A DNA stretch of 64,000 nt from Mycobacterium sp. ITM-2016-00316 (lineage in GTDB: Bacteria > Actinomycetota > Actinomycetes > Mycobacteriales > Mycobacteriaceae): contig NZ_CP134398.1 of NCBI RefSeq assembly GCF_002968335.2, positions 1,488,001-1,552,000 on the forward strand, given 5' to 3'. Positions 42,891 through 52,496 of the stretch are shown piece after piece; positions within the stretch are counted from its first letter, which is position 1; each line of letters opens with the position of its first letter. The translations under genes were made by a program, and so were the position numbers. A model generated the notes under the pieces. It worked only from the letters and a program-made list of their open reading frames with translations, searched no databases and had not been told where the DNA came from.

Positions 42891-44008
42891 GAGCGGGCAA
42901 CTTTCAGTAGGCCGATGAGGCGGTGGAGGTCGAACTCGTTGCGCTGTGGGAGGGCGGTGAGGATGGACAGGGCTTCCGCGCGGGCGCCGCGCGGGCTGGT
43001 GCCGAGGAAGTCGTTGCTGACCGGAGGGCCCCACTGGGACAGGCCGCTGGCGGTGAACGGTGCCCAGCCGGGTTCGAGGGTGTTGTCGAACATGTCACCA
43101 TCGGCGAAGTGTTCGACGAGGAACCCGTCGGGATCACGCCAGTAATCGAAGAGCTGGCTGCCCTGAATGTGGCGGCCGATACCCCAGGACCGAAAATAGC
43201 CGCGCTCTCTCAGGTACTCCCCGCCGGCTGCGAGTGCATCCAGATCGCTGACCTGGTACGCCGAGTGCACGTACCGGTTGGCCGGGCCCAGCGCCATCGC
43301 CAATGTGTGGTGATCGGCGGGCTCGGCGCCGCGATCGCAGCGGATGAAGCTCATCGTGGGGCCACGTTCGCGCTGGCCTGGAAAGAACAGGAAATCGCTG
43401 ACGATCATCCCGAGGTTGTGCTGATACCAGGTCAGCGCTTCGACGTACTTGGTCGACTGCAGCACCACGTGACCGAGGCGTTGGACTCTGGCCGGGGCCC
43501 GAGGAGGCCGCTGGGTGGCATTGGTGCGGACGGTCTCATGGCCGGTGTTGAACAGAAGCGGTGTCTGCGTAGGTAATTGGGGAAGCTCATGAGTACCCGC
43601 TACCACGCGGACCGGGATTCCGCTGGGGTCGTTCAGTTGGACCGCCGAACCGCCGATGGTGTCGGGCAGCGGTCGCACCTTCGCGCCGGTCTTGTTGGCA
43701 AGCCGACGGACGTCGGCTTCGTCGGCGGCACGGAAGGCCACGCCGGTGAAGCGAGACTTTTCGCCGCGCCGCAGGATCACGCAAGGAGTGCCCACATCGG
43801 TTCCGCGGAGGTGCAGTTCCTCGGGAGTTCGCAGGGTCGTCTGGAAGCCGAACGCACGCGCGAAGGCCTCGGCACGTAGAAGATCGGGTTTCTCGAATTC
43901 GAGCCACGAGATGTCGCGGATCTTGATGGTGGGATTCGTGGCGCGGTCGGCGAACTCGCCGGGCAATGCACCGCGCTCGCTGTGCAGGTCGTTGTGGGTC
44001 CCAGCCAT
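42887..44008 (-). CDS. two-domain VOC extradiol dioxygenase (catechol 2,3-dioxygenase type)
   Basis: This 373-residue enzyme has two glyoxalase modules. The catalytic C-terminal module keeps His (RLGHVVLQS), His (YVHSAYQVSD) and Glu (FLVEHFADGD). The N-terminal module (ISWLEFEKPDLLRAEAFARA) has lost its ligands, as usual for the family. It is the first gene of the leftward aromatic operon, divergent from a TetR gene with operator copies in between. It cleaves a catechol or substituted catechol with Fe(II). Confidence 0.9.
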   Translation of the reverse strand: MAGTHNDLHSERGALPGEFADRATNPTIKIRDISWLEFEKPDLLRAEAFARAFGFQTTLRTPEELHLRGTDVGTPCVILRRGEKSRFTGVAFRAADEADVRRLANKTGAKVRPLPDTIGGSAVQLNDPSGIPVRVVAGTHELPQLPTQTPLLFNTGHETVRTNATQRPPRAPARVQRLGHVVLQSTKYVEALTWYQHNLGMIVSDFLFFPGQRERGPTMSFIRCDRGAEPADHHTLAMALGPANRYVHSAYQVSDLDALAAGGEYLRERGYFRSWGIGRHIQGSQLFDYWRDPDGFLVEHFADGDMFDNTLEPGWAPFTASGLSQWGPPVSNDFLGTSPRGARAEALSILTALPQRNEFDLHRLIGLLKVARS

Positions 44009-44034
44009 GTGTCGACCGCCCTCCTTTCAAAGTC

Positions 44035-44048
44035 TGATGAAATCGTCA
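44035..44048. promoter_or_regulatory. operator copy 1 of the aromatic cluster (TGATGAAATCGTCA)
   Basis: It matches the perfect palindrome TGACGATATCGTCA (46332) at 12 of 14 positions. It lies 27 bp before the dioxygenase start. Confidence 0.6.
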
Positions 44049-44077
44049 CATACGACGGCATCCTCAGTCAAGGCTAC

Positions 44078-44091
44078 TGACGATATCCTCA
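44078..44091. promoter_or_regulatory. operator copy 2 of the aromatic cluster (TGACGATATCCTCA)
   Basis: It matches the 46332 palindrome at 13 of 14 positions and lies 50 bp before the tetR start. A weaker related copy lies at about 44053-44066. Confidence 0.65.
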
Positions 44092-44140
44092 GTTGTGACT
44101 GAACTGCTAGATTGAGGCTCCCTTCGAGACAGGCGAGGTA

Positions 44141-44806
44141 GTGATGGGTGAGTCCGTGGAACCGGGCGTCAGTCGGGTGCAACGGCGTAAGCAACGCACC
44201 CGTGCTGCGCTGATCAGCGCAGCGCAGGGCTTCATCGCCGAAGGTCGGCTCAGCGTGCCGGTGCTGGACATCACGCAGGCCGCCGATGTGGGAATGGGCT
44301 CGTTCTACAACTACTTCGACAGCAAGGAAGAGTTGTTCGCCGCCGCGGTGGCTGAGGCCCTCGAGGCGCACGGTGCGCTCTTGGATGTGCTGACCGCCGA
44401 CGTCGAGGACCCCGCAGAGGCGTTCGCCTGTCGATTCCGGCTGACCGGGCGTCTGTTTCGTCGCCGCCCGCAGGAGAGTCAGATCCTCTTGGCCAACGGG
44501 GTTGCGCTGTTGACCTCGGATCGGGGATTGGCGCCCCGTGCGCTGCGCGATATCGAAGCCGCCGTCGGCGCCGGGCGGTTCTCGGTCGACGATCCGCAGT
44601 TGGCGCTCGCGGTGGCCGGCGGCGCCATCATGGGATTGGGCGCCCTGTTGAGCAGTGATCCCGATCGCGACGATGCCCGTGCGGCCGACTCTGTGACGTC
44701 CGACGTGCTGCGACTGTTCGGTATGTCGGCAGCCGATGCCGCCGAGGTCTGCGCTCGACCGCTTCCCGATCTGGATGCGATCGCGCCCCCGCATTCGGCG
44801 GCGTGA
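44141..44806 (+). CDS. TetR family regulator of the aromatic cluster
   Basis: This is a 221-residue TetR regulator with HTH at about 15-65 (RAALISAAQGFIAEGRLSVP, VLDITQAADVGMGSFYNYFDS). The start is GTG 44141 or ATG 44144, both after an AGGCGAGG site. It lies divergent from the dioxygenase operon. The palindrome found in its own promoter recurs upstream of the P450/ferredoxin pair, so it very likely controls both units. Confidence 0.9.
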   Translation: MMGESVEPGVSRVQRRKQRTRAALISAAQGFIAEGRLSVPVLDITQAADVGMGSFYNYFDSKEELFAAAVAEALEAHGALLDVLTADVEDPAEAFACRFRLTGRLFRRRPQESQILLANGVALLTSDRGLAPRALRDIEAAVGAGRFSVDDPQLALAVAGGAIMGLGALLSSDPDRDDARAADSVTSDVLRLFGMSAADAAEVCARPLPDLDAIAPPHSAA

Positions 44807-44823
44807 GCCGCCGGCGCGACGAC

Positions 44824-45018
44824 TCAGTTGCCGCGTAGCGCCGCGACCGGACAGATGTCGATCGCCTCCCGGGCGGCGCCGGCCAGGTCCTCGGGCACAT
44901 CGGTATCGACGTACTCGCTGACCAGATCGCCCTCGTCATCGAAGGAGAAGATCGTCGGGGCGGACTGGGTGCACAAACCGTGGCCTTCGCAACGGTCCTG
45001 ATCGACGGTGACACGCAT
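44824..45018 (-). CDS. small ferredoxin with a His-variant cluster motif (P450 partner)
   Basis: This is a 64-residue ferredoxin. MRVTVDQDRCEGHGLCTQSA gives Cys-x2-His-x2-Cys, and a final CPVAAL completes the cluster motif; the His replaces one Cys ligand as in mycobacterial P450 ferredoxins. It starts 13 bp after the P450 stop, an arrangement typical of P450-ferredoxin pairs. It would transfer electrons to the P450 at 45032. Confidence 0.9.
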   Translation of the reverse strand: MRVTVDQDRCEGHGLCTQSAPTIFSFDDEGDLVSEYVDTDVPEDLAGAAREAIDICPVAALRGN

Positions 45019-45031
45019 GTGCCGTTCCTTC

Positions 45032-46219
45032 CTAGGCGGGTACCAGCTCAAGGGGCAGTCGCTGGTAGCGGTGGATGATGTTGTTGACGGCCCAGATCGG
45101 CTCGCCGGTGAGGTTGATGCGTTTCACTCGGGCAACAAGTTCGCGCAGGATTGCCTGTGACTCCAGGCGGGCTAGTCCCTGCCCGGCGCAGCTGTGAGTA
45201 CCGTATCCAAAACCCAAGTGCCGATTGGCATCTCGGGTGATGTCGAAGGTATCGGGTTCATTCCATTCACGCTCGTCACGGTTGGCTGAGGCGTAGACGA
45301 CCAGAACGCGAGAATCTCGTGGAATCAACGAGCCGCCGAGCTCCACGTCGGTGACGGTTTTGCGGGAGAATGCCCGCAACGGCGACTCGAGGCGTACGAC
45401 CTCGTTGACGGCGTTCGCGACGAGTGACGGGTCCTGACGCAGTGTCTGCCACTGTTCGGGATGGGTCGCGAAGAGGTGCAGTGCCGAGCTGATGGCGCTG
45501 ATCGTGGTATCCAGCGAGGGCGCCAGATAGTCGATCATCAGTGCCGAACATTCCGTTCGCGGCAACTCGCCGGCGTCGGCCGCACGCAACACATCGTCAC
45601 CCATGCTGCCGGGGAGCACTGCGCGATCGCGGACGACGCGGCGGGAGAATCGCAGCATCGACAGGGCTGCGGGCATGGTGCGCAGCCACTGCTGGTTCAG
45701 CGGGCCCAATGAATCGAATGTCGCGCCGGCCCACTCGATGAGATTGTCGCGGCCCTCCTCGGGCCACCCCACCAGATCCGGTACCACCGCTATCGGAAGC
45801 GCGGTGGCGACGTCTCGGACGCCGTCGACGTGGCGACGGGCGACCGCTGCCTCAACGACCGTCGCGGCCTGCCGATCGATGGCCTCTGTCATGGTGCGCA
45901 GCGCCTTTGGCGTGAGGCGGTGGGCGAGCAACTTGCGTCGGCGGTCGTGGTCGGCGCCATCACTGTTGAGTGTGGTGCCCCGGGAGAGCCGGTTGGTCAG
46001 CGGATTCAGTGCCACGCCCTGGCCGGACGCAAAGCGCCCGTCATCACGCAGCGCGGCCTTGCATTCGGCGTACCGCGGCAACGCGTAGACCCGCTGTCGC
46101 GGCAGCCACACCACCGTGCCCAGCTGTCGTAGTCGGGCGTAGTGCGGGTAGGGGTCGACGATGGCGCTGCGTGCGTAGATATTCCGTCGATACGCCGGCG
46201 CGTTGGCGGCATTTCCCAT
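45032..46219 (-). CDS. cytochrome P450 of the aromatic cluster
   Basis: This 395-residue P450 (from 46219) has I-helix YLAPSLDTTISAI, ExxR in NEVVRLESP, and haem loop FGYGTHSCAGQGLARLE with the ligand Cys. ATG 46219 (MGNAANAPAYRR) with GAGGG upstream is chosen over 46309 or 46318, because the extra N-terminal residues are charged low-complexity. It is followed by its ferredoxin. The palindrome TGACGATATCGTCA lies 113 bp upstream, linking it to the TetR that also controls the ring-cleavage operon. O-demethylation or ring hydroxylation of an aromatic is the likely job. Confidence 0.92.
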   Translation of the reverse strand: MGNAANAPAYRRNIYARSAIVDPYPHYARLRQLGTVVWLPRQRVYALPRYAECKAALRDDGRFASGQGVALNPLTNRLSRGTTLNSDGADHDRRRKLLAHRLTPKALRTMTEAIDRQAATVVEAAVARRHVDGVRDVATALPIAVVPDLVGWPEEGRDNLIEWAGATFDSLGPLNQQWLRTMPAALSMLRFSRRVVRDRAVLPGSMGDDVLRAADAGELPRTECSALMIDYLAPSLDTTISAISSALHLFATHPEQWQTLRQDPSLVANAVNEVVRLESPLRAFSRKTVTDVELGGSLIPRDSRVLVVYASANRDEREWNEPDTFDITRDANRHLGFGYGTHSCAGQGLARLESQAILRELVARVKRINLTGEPIWAVNNIIHRYQRLPLELVPA

Positions 46220-46331
46220 GGTGAGTCCCTCACTGCGGCGGGTGCGGGGCGGCTCCGTCGTCGACGCCTGTTCGTGCGTACTCGACGGTCGAGCCCTGCG
46301 CGGGTTCATATCCGCCAACAGAACCAGAGAA

Positions 46332-46345
46332 TGACGATATCGTCA
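46332..46345. promoter_or_regulatory. operator copy 3 of the aromatic cluster (TGACGATATCGTCA, perfect palindrome)
   Basis: This is a 14-bp perfect palindrome upstream of the P450/ferredoxin unit. Near-copies stand at 44035 and 44078 in the tetR/dioxygenase promoter. Confidence 0.7.
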
Positions 46346-46398
46346 AGTATGACTGAATCCGGCAAGTGGGTGTGCTTCATCCTGCCCCACCGGCAGGT

Positions 46399-47322
46399 TC
46401 ATCGGCGTGAAATGTCGGCGTCGTCATAGCCGATGCCCCACGAGGCGGACAGCGTCTCGTCGGGCTCCAGCCAACGCAACCCGACGCCGCTGTTGAATGC
46501 ATCGGCGGGCGCGGTCATCGGTTCGAGCGCCACGGCCGTCACGACCTTCCCGGCGCGGGGGAACTGCCGGGTGATGAAGACGTGCACGAATCCGAAGCTG
46601 TCGTCGGCCCACAGCGAGACGGTACGGCCGTCGGGGGAGCGCAGGGTGTGCACGCTGCCCCCGTCCGCGGTCGGCACCGACCACGCGTCGTCGAGGTCGA
46701 GGTCGGCGATGACGCGTCCACCGCGCAGGTCCCATTCGGTGCCCGGCACCGCAGTACGCCCGGTGGGTATGAGCCGGTCGTCGATGTCGATGTGGTGCGA
46801 CCCGTTCACGGTCAGCGTCAGCGTCTCGGTGGGCACGTCGCTGATCGCCAGAAAGGGGTGGGCACCGATCGCGACTGGGGCACAGTCGGACCCGACGTTG
46901 CGCACCGTGTGCGTCGCGGTCATGCCGTCAGCCACCAGATGGTAGGTGACCTCGGTCTGCAGTCGGAAGGGGTACCCGCGTTGCGGAAGCACCGGCGCCC
47001 CGAGGGTGATTGAGGAGGCCGACCGGGCCAGCACCCGATGCGCCGTGTCGTGCAGCAGCCCATGAAGTGCGCTGCGATGGCAGGCGTCGTTGATGTCGAG
47101 TTGGTGTGTGCGCCCGTCGTGCACCCAGCGGCCGTCGCGCACCCGGTTGGGCCATGGGACCAGGACCGCACCGCAAAAGAACGGCACGGGCCCGCGGTCG
47201 TCGAACTCGGCCGTGATCTCGACGCCGTCCACGCTCAGTTGCCGAATGGCCGCGCCTGCCTCGGCGATCACCGCGCGCACCGGGCGGCCACCGCTGGGCA
47301 GGACGAGCTCGAACTGTGTCAT
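46399..47322 (-). CDS. galM: aldose 1-epimerase
   Basis: This 307-residue galactose mutarotase-fold enzyme has ALHGLLHDTAHRV with the first catalytic His, GAHPFLAISD with the second, and LEPMTAPADAFNSG with the catalytic Glu. The start at 47322 (MTQFELVLPSGG) leaves a 4-bp gap after galK. It interconverts alpha and beta anomers of the sugar delivered by the ABC transporter upstream. It is last gene of the leftward sugar operon. Confidence 0.9.
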   Translation of the reverse strand: MTQFELVLPSGGRPVRAVIAEAGAAIRQLSVDGVEITAEFDDRGPVPFFCGAVLVPWPNRVRDGRWVHDGRTHQLDINDACHRSALHGLLHDTAHRVLARSASSITLGAPVLPQRGYPFRLQTEVTYHLVADGMTATHTVRNVGSDCAPVAIGAHPFLAISDVPTETLTLTVNGSHHIDIDDRLIPTGRTAVPGTEWDLRGGRVIADLDLDDAWSVPTADGGSVHTLRSPDGRTVSLWADDSFGFVHVFITRQFPRAGKVVTAVALEPMTAPADAFNSGVGLRWLEPDETLSASWGIGYDDADISRR

Positions 47323-47326
47323 GTGG

Positions 47327-48418
47327 TTAACCGCCGGCGCCGTGGCCGGCATGAGTCGCCACGATCGTCGGTTCACGGTGGCCGCGGTGGCGCGTTGCGG
47401 CGCGCACCGCACCGCCGACGGCCTCGCATCGCTCGGCGGGTACCAGCGCGATCACGCAGCCCCCGAAGCCGCCACCGGTCATCCGTGCCCCCAATGCGCC
47501 TGCCTGCAACGCGGTGTCTGCAATCAGATCGATGTGATCGGTGGTGATCTCGAAGTCGTCGCGCATCGATGCCTGCGACGCGGTCAGTAGCCGGCCGACC
47601 GCGGCGAAGTCGGAGTTATGCAGCGCCGCAACGGTATCGAGGACACGTTGGTTCTCGGTGAGGATGTGCCGGGCGCGCCGGCCGTCCTCGGAGTCCGGTA
47701 GCGCCGTCAGGGCCTGTGGCATGCGGTCCTGCAGGTCGCGCAGCGTGCCAACACCCAGCGCGGCCGCGGCACGCTCACAGGCGGCGCGGCGGTCGGCATA
47801 TTCGCCGCCCGCATGCTGATGTGCGGCATGGGAATTGATGAGCAGCAGCGCGACGCCGTGGGCCTCGGGTTCAAACGGCACCGAGCGGACGCTGAGATCG
47901 CGGAAATCGATCAGCTGGGCGTGCCGCCGTTCGGCGAACAGGATGGCCAGCTGATCCAGCAGGCCCGTCGGCGCGCCCACATAGTCGTTCTCCGCGCGCT
48001 GCGCGATCCGGGCCTGCTCGACGCGGTCCAGCGTCAGGCCGGAGGCGGACAGGATGGCGCCGAGCACCGCGCACTCCAGTGCGGCCGACGAGGCCAGGCC
48101 GGAGCCGGCCGCCACACCGCCGGTGACCGCCATGGTGCCGCCGGGGACGTGGTGACCCGCGCTGTGCAGCGCCCAGACCACGCCGGCCACGTATGCGGCC
48201 CAGCCGCCGACATCGCCGGGCGCCGTGCCCAGCGGCAACCGAACCGGCGCCGCCTCGCGGTCGCTGCGCACCACGAGTGCGTCGGTGTCCTCGGGCCGGA
48301 AGGTCACCGTGGTGCGGTCGGGTAGCGCAATGGGCAGCGCGAATCCGTCGTTGTAGTCGGTGTGTTCGCCGATGAGGTTGATCCGGCCGGGCGCGCTGTA
48401 CTCGACAGGCTTGCTCAT
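47327..48418 (-). CDS. galK: galactokinase
   Basis: This 363-residue GHMP kinase has the signature [19 protein letters not shown] near the N-terminus, the ATP loop [16 protein letters not shown], and [16 protein letters not shown] at the end. It phosphorylates galactose to galactose-1-phosphate. The start overlaps the galT stop (ATGA). Confidence 0.95.
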   Translation of the reverse strand: MSKPVEYSAPGRINLIGEHTDYNDGFALPIALPDRTTVTFRPEDTDALVVRSDREAAPVRLPLGTAPGDVGGWAAYVAGVVWALHSAGHHVPGGTMAVTGGVAAGSGLASSAALECAVLGAILSASGLTLDRVEQARIAQRAENDYVGAPTGLLDQLAILFAERRHAQLIDFRDLSVRSVPFEPEAHGVALLLINSHAAHQHAGGEYADRRAACERAAAALGVGTLRDLQDRMPQALTALPDSEDGRRARHILTENQRVLDTVAALHNSDFAAVGRLLTASQASMRDDFEITTDHIDLIADTALQAGALGARMTGGGFGGCVIALVPAERCEAVGGAVRAATRHRGHREPTIVATHAGHGAGG

Positions 48419-49497
48419 AGTTCCCGCAGCCTGCCCGCGACGATCTCGGGTGTGGTGTCGTTGATGAACGCGCCCATCGCCGACTCCGAACTGGCCAGAT
48501 ATTTGATCTTGGTGGCGGTACGCCGTATCGAGAGTAGCTCGACGTGGAAGTACCCTTCGCGTTGCGCGTGGTCCTCGGTGTACTGATGCAGCGCCGACAT
48601 ATAGGGCAGCGGCGCGTCGTACAGCCGGTCGAACCGGCCGAGCACGTCGAGGTAGATCCGCGCGAACCCCTTGAGTTCCGCGTCATCGAGTTCGGTCAGG
48701 TTGCGCACGAACCTGTGCGGATAGATGTGCACTTCCAGCGGCCACCGGGAGGCGAAGGGCACGAAGGCGGTGAACGAATCGTTGCGTGCCACGATCCGGC
48801 TGCCCTGGTCGACTTCGTCGGCGAGAATGCGCGCGAACAGGTTGGTGCCGTGTCGTTCTCGGTGCAGCCGGGCCTGCCGCAGCATGGTGGCGGTGCGCGG
48901 TGTCAGGTACGGGTAGGCGTAGATCTGACCGTGCGGATGGGTCAGCGTCACGCCGATCTCCTCGCCGCGGTTCTCGAAACAGAAAACCTCTTCGATGCCC
49001 GGCCGCGCCATCAACTCCGCGGTGCGGTGCCGCCATGCCTGCACGACCAGCAGTGCGTGGTCGACGTCGAGGTCGGCGAACCGGCCGGTGTGGTCACTGG
49101 AGAAGGCGATGACCTCACAGTGGCCGTTGCCCGGCGCGGAGGTGAACCCGTCGACGGCGTCGGGAAGCCCGCAGGAACTATCGCCGGCCAGACTGGGAAA
49201 TCTGTTCTCGAACACCACCACGTCGTAGTCGGGTGCGGGCACCTCGCTGGAGATCCCGGACGGTCCCGGGCACAGCGGGCACTGGTCGGGAGCGGGCTTG
49301 TAGGTGCGGTTCTGGCGCAGGGCCGCGATGACCACCCATTCACCGGTCTGCCGGTCCAGGCGAAGCTCGGTGTGTGAGCCGGTCCGGCCCGGCAGCACGC
49401 GACGGTCGGGAAGTGGGGCGGCACTGCGACCCGGCAGCGAGAAGAACAGCAGTTCGCGCCCGTCGGCCAACGGCCATCGCAGTGGCTCGATCCTCAC
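48415..49497 (-). CDS. galT: galactose-1-phosphate uridylyltransferase
   Basis: This 360-residue enzyme has the active-site [11 protein letters not shown] with the uridylylated His, and a Cys-x2-Cys zinc pair in CPLCPG near residue 75. C-terminal half-barrel segments LEVHIYPHR and [21 protein letters not shown] are as expected for the family. GTG 49497 overlaps the stop of the small upstream gene. It exchanges UMP between galactose-1-phosphate and UDP-glucose. No galE lies in this window. Confidence 0.95.
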   Translation of the reverse strand: MRIEPLRWPLADGRELLFFSLPGRSAAPLPDRRVLPGRTGSHTELRLDRQTGEWVVIAALRQNRTYKPAPDQCPLCPGPSGISSEVPAPDYDVVVFENRFPSLAGDSSCGLPDAVDGFTSAPGNGHCEVIAFSSDHTGRFADLDVDHALLVVQAWRHRTAELMARPGIEEVFCFENRGEEIGVTLTHPHGQIYAYPYLTPRTATMLRQARLHRERHGTNLFARILADEVDQGSRIVARNDSFTAFVPFASRWPLEVHIYPHRFVRNLTELDDAELKGFARIYLDVLGRFDRLYDAPLPYMSALHQYTEDHAQREGYFHVELLSIRRTATKIKYLASSESAMGAFINDTTPEIVAGRLREL

Positions 49498-49721
49498 GTT
49501 CCGATCATCCGAGCATTGTCGCGGGTGGCCTGGATCCGCCGCCAGGGTTGCGCGAGTTCCTGGAAATGCCGGGCATTCTCGGCGGCGATGATGTGGTTGA
49601 CCCGCTCGGTGAGCTGGCCCGGCGTCAGGCCGAACTCCGCGAGAACCTCGTCTGCGGGTGGGCCGCCGTAGGGGGACCAGCTGCGCACGTAGTCGAGGAT
49701 CACGCGGTCGAACCGGTCCAT
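49494..49721 (-). CDS. small DUF3263-like protein in the sugar operon
   Basis: This is a 75-residue protein (MDRFDRVILDYVRSWSPYGG, then ADEVLAEFGLTPGQLTERVN). It has a winged or three-helix pattern like actinobacterial DUF3263 proteins, although the match is only approximate. The start at 49721 is 4 bp from the permease stop, and its stop overlaps galT, so it is translated within the operon. A DNA-binding or antitoxin-like adaptor role is possible but unproved. Confidence 0.65.
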   Translation of the reverse strand: MDRFDRVILDYVRSWSPYGGPPADEVLAEFGLTPGQLTERVNHIIAAENARHFQELAQPWRRIQATRDNARMIGT

Positions 49722-49725
49722 GGCG

Positions 49726-50955
49726 CTACGATCCACCTTTCTTCTTGTTGTAGACATCGAATCCCACCGCGGCCAGCAGCACCAGGCCCTTGATGACCTG
49801 CTGGACATCGCTGCCGATGCCGATCAACGACATCCCGTTGTTCAGCACGCCGAGGACGAAACCGCCGATGATGGCACCGAACACCGTGCCGACGCCGCCG
49901 TTGGCCGAGGCGCCACCGATGAATGCCGCGGCGATCGCCTCCAGTTCCATGCCGATGCCCGCCTGCGGGGTGGCCGAGTTGAGTCGCGCGGCGAAGAGCA
50001 GACCGGCCAGCGCGGACAGCAGACCCATGTTGACGAAGACCAGGAAGGTGACGCGCTTGGTCTTGACCCCGGAGAGCCGGGCGGCGGCGACGTTGCCGCC
50101 CACGGCGTACACCTGCCGGCCGAACACGCTGCTGCGCATGATGAATGCGTAAATGACGAATGCCACCGCCAGGATGATCCCGACCACCGGCACCCCGCGA
50201 TAGCTCGCGAGCAGCAACGTGAACGCGGCAAGGGCGGCCACGATGGCGGCGCATTTGAAGACGAACCACCCGAACGGCAGAACGTCGAAGTCGTAACGGG
50301 TCTGCGTGCTTCGCTGGCGGACCTGCTGCCACAGCGCGGCGACCATCACCAGCGCGCCGAGGATGATCGTGGGCAAGTGATAGAGGCTGCTGCCGCCGAG
50401 TTCGGGTAGGAACCCACTGCTGACCTGGCTGAAGCTGCGGGGGAACGGGGCAATGGACTGACCCTCCAGTAGATACTGGGTCGCGCCGCGGAACACCAGC
50501 ATGCCGGCCAGGGTGACGATGAACGACGGAATACCGACGTAGGCGATCCAGAATCCCTGCCACGCTCCGATCAGCGCGCCGAGCAGCAGGCACAACCCGA
50601 CCGCGACCGGCCAGGGCATGTCCTGCCGGATCATCAGCACCGCCGACATGGCGCCGATGAAACCGGCGATGGAACCGACCGAGAGGTCGATGTGGCCGGA
50701 GATGATGACGATGACCATCCCGATCGCCAGGATCAGGATGTAGCCGTTCTGTTGAACGATATTGGTGACATTGAGGGGTTTGAGCAGGATCCCGCTGGTC
50801 CAGATCTGGAACAGGATGACGATGAGAACCAGCGCGACGACCATGCCGTACTGCCGGAAGTTCTTGCGCACGGCCGTCACCAGTCGCGCTGCGCCGGAGT
50901 CCGGTGGCGGGGCGGGTGCGCGTGAGCCCGCATCCACCGTGGAACTGGTGGTCAT
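49726..50955 (-). CDS. sugar ABC transporter permease (ChvE/GguB-XylH type)
   Basis: This 409-residue permease has about ten to twelve membrane helices. The EAA-like loop and [18 protein letters not shown], typical of ribose/xylose-type permeases, are visible, as is [26 protein letters not shown]. Its start overlaps the ATPase stop (ATGA). Together with the ATPase and binding protein it forms a high-affinity importer for an aldose such as galactose, arabinose, xylose or glucose. Confidence 0.93.
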   Translation of the reverse strand: MTTSSTVDAGSRAPAPPPDSGAARLVTAVRKNFRQYGMVVALVLIVILFQIWTSGILLKPLNVTNIVQQNGYILILAIGMVIVIISGHIDLSVGSIAGFIGAMSAVLMIRQDMPWPVAVGLCLLLGALIGAWQGFWIAYVGIPSFIVTLAGMLVFRGATQYLLEGQSIAPFPRSFSQVSSGFLPELGGSSLYHLPTIILGALVMVAALWQQVRQRSTQTRYDFDVLPFGWFVFKCAAIVAALAAFTLLLASYRGVPVVGIILAVAFVIYAFIMRSSVFGRQVYAVGGNVAAARLSGVKTKRVTFLVFVNMGLLSALAGLLFAARLNSATPQAGIGMELEAIAAAFIGGASANGGVGTVFGAIIGGFVLGVLNNGMSLIGIGSDVQQVIKGLVLLAAVGFDVYNKKKGGS

Positions 50956-52496
50956 GAGGTCGATCCCTTCATCATGTAGTGCATCAGTGTTTCCTGCGCG
51001 GCGTCCTCGCGGGCCACCTCACCGGTGAGCCTGCCCTCGTTGAGGGTGTAGATGCGGTCGCACAGGCCGATCAGTTCCGGCAGCTCGGAGGAGATGACGA
51101 TCACCGACTTTCCCTGGGATGCCAGCGAATTGATGATCGTGTAGATCTCGTACTTGGCGCCCACATCGATGCCGCGGGTGGGCTCGTCGAGGATCAGCAC
51201 ATCGGGGTCGGCGAAGATCCACTTGCTCAACACCACCTTCTGCTGATTGCCTCCGGACAGGTTGCCGGTGGTGGCCCGTACCGAAGGCGTCTTGATGTGC
51301 ATGTCCTTGCGGAAGCGCTCGGCGACGACGGTCTCTTCGTGTTCGTTGATGACGGTTGCTCTGCTGACCTTCGGCAGCGAGGCCAGGGTCACGCTACGGG
51401 CGATGTCGTCCATCAGGTTGAGCCCGTAATGCTTGCGGTCCTCGGTGGCGTAGGCGATACCGTGCGCAATCGCCTCGGACACCGTGCGGGTACGAATCTC
51501 TTTGCCGTCCTTGAAGACCGCGCCGCCACCCTTCTTTCCATAACTGCGCCCGAAGACGCTCATCGCCAGCTCGGTGCGGCCGGCTCCCATCAGCCCAGCC
51601 AGGCCCACGACCTCACCGCGGCGCACGCTGATCGACACCCCGTCGACGACCTTGCGTTCCTGGTCGAGCGGGTGGAAGACGGTCCAGTCCTGGATCGCGA
51701 AGGTGACCTCGCCCACGGGATGGGGGGTGCGTGGCGGGAAACGGTCGACCATATCGCGCCCGACCATGCCGCGGATGATGTGTTCCTCGGTGAGTCCGGC
51801 TTCGACGGCCCGGGTCTCGATGGTCTGGCCGTCGCGCAGGATGGTGATGGTGTCGGCCACCCGCATCACCTCATTGAGCTTGTGCGAGATGATGATACAG
51901 GTCAGTCCCTGCCCGGCGAGCTCGACGATGAGGTCGAGCAGGTGCCTGCTGTCCTCGTCGTTGAGTGCCGCCGTCGGCTCGTCGAGGATGAGCAGCTTCA
52001 CCTTCTTGGACAGTGCCTTGGCGATCTCGACGAGCTGCTGCTTACCGACTCCGATGTCGGAGATCAGGGTCTGCGGGTTCTCGTTCAGGCCGACACGTTG
52101 GAGCAGTTGCTGGGCGTGACTCGTGGTTTCGTGCCAACTGATGATTCCTCCCGATGCGTGTTCATTGCCCAGGAAGATGTTCTCGGCAATGGACAGCACG
52201 GGCACCAGGGCGAGTTCCTGGTGGATGATGCCGATACCGCGGCGCTCGCTGCTGCGGATGTCCTTGAACTCGCCGGGCCGGCCGTCGAAGACGATGTCGC
52301 CGTGGTAGCTGCCGTGCGGGTAGATGCCGCTGAGCACCTTCATCAGTGTGGACTTCCCGGCGCCGTTCTCACCGCAGATGGCGTGGATCTCACCGTGGCG
52401 CACCGTGAGGTTGACCTCGCTCAGCGCCGTGACGTTGCCGAATCGCTTGGTGATGTCCCGCATTTCGAGCAACGGCGCCGCCGTCACCCCGGTCAC
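50952..52496 (-). CDS. sugar ABC transporter ATPase, two ABC domains (GguA/MmsA type)
   Basis: This 514-residue tandem ATPase has first Walker [13 protein letters not shown] with Walker [14 protein letters not shown]. The second domain is introduced by [13 protein letters not shown] and ends with [16 protein letters not shown]; the second Walker A is degenerate as usual for this family. It overlaps the permease start and the binding-protein stop. It energises sugar import. Confidence 0.95.
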   Translation of the reverse strand: MTGVTAAPLLEMRDITKRFGNVTALSEVNLTVRHGEIHAICGENGAGKSTLMKVLSGIYPHGSYHGDIVFDGRPGEFKDIRSSERRGIGIIHQELALVPVLSIAENIFLGNEHASGGIISWHETTSHAQQLLQRVGLNENPQTLISDIGVGKQQLVEIAKALSKKVKLLILDEPTAALNDEDSRHLLDLIVELAGQGLTCIIISHKLNEVMRVADTITILRDGQTIETRAVEAGLTEEHIIRGMVGRDMVDRFPPRTPHPVGEVTFAIQDWTVFHPLDQERKVVDGVSISVRRGEVVGLAGLMGAGRTELAMSVFGRSYGKKGGGAVFKDGKEIRTRTVSEAIAHGIAYATEDRKHYGLNLMDDIARSVTLASLPKVSRATVINEHEETVVAERFRKDMHIKTPSVRATTGNLSGGNQQKVVLSKWIFADPDVLILDEPTRGIDVGAKYEIYTIINSLASQGKSVIVISSELPELIGLCDRIYTLNEGRLTGEVAREDAAQETLMHYMMKGSTS

